A program made the translations under genes and the position numbers. Positions 56,242-57,882 of a DNA stretch of 57,882 bases are shown here, piece after piece. How positions within the stretch are numbered: the first letter of the stretch is position 1; each line of letters begins with the position of its first letter. The notes under the pieces were generated by a model, which was given only the letters and a program-made list of their open reading frames with translations, was not told the DNA's origin and searched no databases. Source of the stretch: Bacteroidota bacterium (lineage in GTDB: Bacteria > Bacteroidota > Bacteroidia > JABDFU01); NCBI GenBank assembly GCA_016183775.1, contig JACPDY010000022.1:1-57882 (forward strand). Direction: 5' to 3'.

Positions 56242-57798
56242 ATGACCCCTTCTCCCGAACTGTTTCAATTAGTAAAATCATTAAACAAAAATGAAAAGCG
56301 GTACTTCAGGCTCTTCGCCAACAGGCATGTTATAGGTAAACAAAATACTTACCTGATTCTTTTTGACGCTATTTGCAGACAAAAGGAGTATGATGAGACT
56401 GCTATAAAAAAGATATTTCATGGCAAGCGGATGGGAAAGAACCTGTCGACGGAAAAAAGCAGGTTATTTAATTTAATACTCAAAAGTTTAGCCGAGTTTC
56501 ATTCAAACATCACTATCGAAGCCATATTGGGTGAGCATATTCGCCGGGTAGAAATACTTGTTGAAAAGCAGCTGTTATCTCATGCGCTCAAACTTATCAA
56601 AAAGGCAAAAAATATAGCGGCGGAACACGGTAAGTACCCTTACTTTTTAGAACTGACAAGATGGGAAAGGCGAATTATTAATTTTGATCAACAGCAAGCA
56701 GATTTTGACCAAAAAAATAAAATTCTTTTTGACGAAACGTGCTTATGGATCGATAAATACAAGCAGTTTGTCGAACTTGAAAACCTCCATAATAAGATGT
56801 TGGGGTTGCAGCGAGTCTATGGCACCGTACTGAAACATGAAAACGAAAAAAGAATTTTATCCAGAATAAAAAAGCAAATCACTGAAATTGATGCCGACCA
56901 ACTTGACAGAGCACAAAAAATATTCTATTATACCTCCGCATCAGTATGCTTCCGTTATACCGGGAATCCCAAAAAATCTCTCTTTTTTCTGGTGAAGTTT
57001 CTCTCGTTATACAAAACACTCCCCACTGATATAATGGATATGTACAATTACATCTCCGGCCTAAATAACATTATAATTTTACTATTAGAAATGAGGAAGT
57101 TTCCTGAGGCCTTAATGTACTTGCAAAAAATAAAAGAGGCGGAGGCAAGTAAACTTATCAACAAATCAGGTAGCCTAAAAATATTATTTCTAAAATCAAT
57201 CATACAAGAGTTGATGATTCAATTACTTACCGGAAAATTCGATGAAGGCGTTCGTACATTCAAATTTATAAGCGAAAAGTATGAACTAAACGAAGCTGTT
57301 TTAGGGACTTCTTTTAATTTTACGGTTTGGTATTGCTGTGCATGTATACATTTTGGTGCTGGTGAGTACAGGCAGTCATTAATCATATTAAATAAAATCA
57401 TAAATCATCCTGAACAAGAAATACGAAAGGACATACAAGCATTTTCCAGAATAGTCCGACTTCTAGTTCTTTTCGAACTGCAGAATGAGTTGAATCTTCA
57501 TTATTATATAAGATCCACTGCCTATTATCTTTTAAAAAGACAGCGCGTATTTAAGTTGGAATCGTACATACTGGATTTTCTTCGTAAGAAACTTCCTAAG
57601 TTAAAAACAACGAAAGAGTTTAAAGAAGCTTTCATTACTCTTAGAATTGAGCTTCTATCCCTTAATAAAAAGGAGAAGGAGGTATTTGAATACTTTGATA
57701 TCATTTCATGGCTTGAAAGTAAAATATATAATAGGCCATTCGCAGAAATCGTAAGAAACAAAGCGCGGCAGGTGACACTTGATCAGGGAAGAGAATAA
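56242..57798 (+). CDS. Alpha-helical TPR-like protein of unknown function
   Basis: 518 residues, no signal peptide and no membrane helix. It starts SPELFQLVKSLNKNEKRYFRLFA, an opening I recognise from a large Bacteroidota family of helical solenoid proteins without known function. The rest is all-helical with weak TPR-like pairs (FPEALMYLQKIKEAE, AGEYRQSLIILNKIIN). Likely a cytoplasmic scaffold or regulator. The last 84 nt of the window after it show no gene. Confidence 0.7.
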   Translation: MTPSPELFQLVKSLNKNEKRYFRLFANRHVIGKQNTYLILFDAICRQKEYDETAIKKIFHGKRMGKNLSTEKSRLFNLILKSLAEFHSNITIEAILGEHIRRVEILVEKQLLSHALKLIKKAKNIAAEHGKYPYFLELTRWERRIINFDQQQADFDQKNKILFDETCLWIDKYKQFVELENLHNKMLGLQRVYGTVLKHENEKRILSRIKKQITEIDADQLDRAQKIFYYTSASVCFRYTGNPKKSLFFLVKFLSLYKTLPTDIMDMYNYISGLNNIIILLLEMRKFPEALMYLQKIKEAEASKLINKSGSLKILFLKSIIQELMIQLLTGKFDEGVRTFKFISEKYELNEAVLGTSFNFTVWYCCACIHFGAGEYRQSLIILNKIINHPEQEIRKDIQAFSRIVRLLVLFELQNELNLHYYIRSTAYYLLKRQRVFKLESYILDFLRKKLPKLKTTKEFKEAFITLRIELLSLNKKEKEVFEYFDIISWLESKIYNRPFAEIVRNKARQVTLDQGRE

Positions 57799-57882
57799 TT
57801 TTTTTGTTTGGGCTCAGCTTTTTTATTTTGTATGATGACCGATCTTGTATAGGCATTCTCTATTTTTACGGTGTTTTCGATA

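Overview
The window reads as an ordinary chromosomal stretch of a member of the Bacteroidota. Several secreted proteins end in type IX secretion (T9SS) C-terminal sorting domains (YPNP...G-Y-Y...KLVV-type tails). There are SBBP/SprB-like secreted proteins, a TonB receptor with a carboxypeptidase-regulatory-like N-terminus, and promoters of the Bacteroidota type (TTTG, about 19-21 nt, TAnnTTTG). Core gene order (purH-mreB-mreC-mreD-mrdA-rodA; yidC next to pyrG) fits the phylum. Menaquinone appears to be made by the futalosine route (mqnB-mqnD). No rRNA, tRNA, CRISPR array, transposase or phage gene was seen.

Layout. 1-7.9 kb: three tandem paralogous subtilisin-like (S8) T9SS proteases. The first is cut by the window edge. 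The second is broken by a deletion of about 155 nt that removes its catalytic Asp. The third is intact. 7.9-15.4 kb: DUF5606-type protein, M3 oligopeptidase, DinB-like protein, small T9SS protein, yidC, pyrG. 15.4-19.7 kb: a gene-poor interval, a Pro/His-rich secreted protein, a TonB-dependent receptor and a small exported protein. 20.0-21.6 kb: a tmRNA gene (ssrA, minus strand) with a 1.1-kb insertion at its 3' end. The insertion carries one SIR2-like gene and is bounded by a 69-nt direct repeat of the ssrA 3' end. The displaced ssrA fragment still has its own terminator. This is the most interesting locus of the window.

21.7-37.6 kb: saccharopine/alanine dehydrogenase-like enzyme, ABC permease, purH, the cell-shape/elongasome operon mreBCD-mrdA-rodA, gap, an M43 metalloprotease, lipA with an outer-membrane-type partner, an OsmC protein and a 45-aa lipoprotein missed by length cut-offs. 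37.8-46.9 kb: ung, a TMTC-like TPR membrane protein, a beta-barrel protein, fabD, folE, queD, mqnB-mqnD and hldD. mqnD contains five perfect copies of a 7-nt repeat inside its reading frame.

46.9-56.1 kb: a minus-strand secreted-protein cluster. Two long paralogous seven-repeat SBBP (beta-propeller) proteins flank a T9SS right-handed beta-helix protein, and a short exported protein lies upstream. The two SBBP genes share an almost identical 5' block that runs into the noncoding leader. The window ends with an alpha-helical TPR-like protein of unknown function.

All functional calls are from reading translated sequence and motifs. No database search was run.
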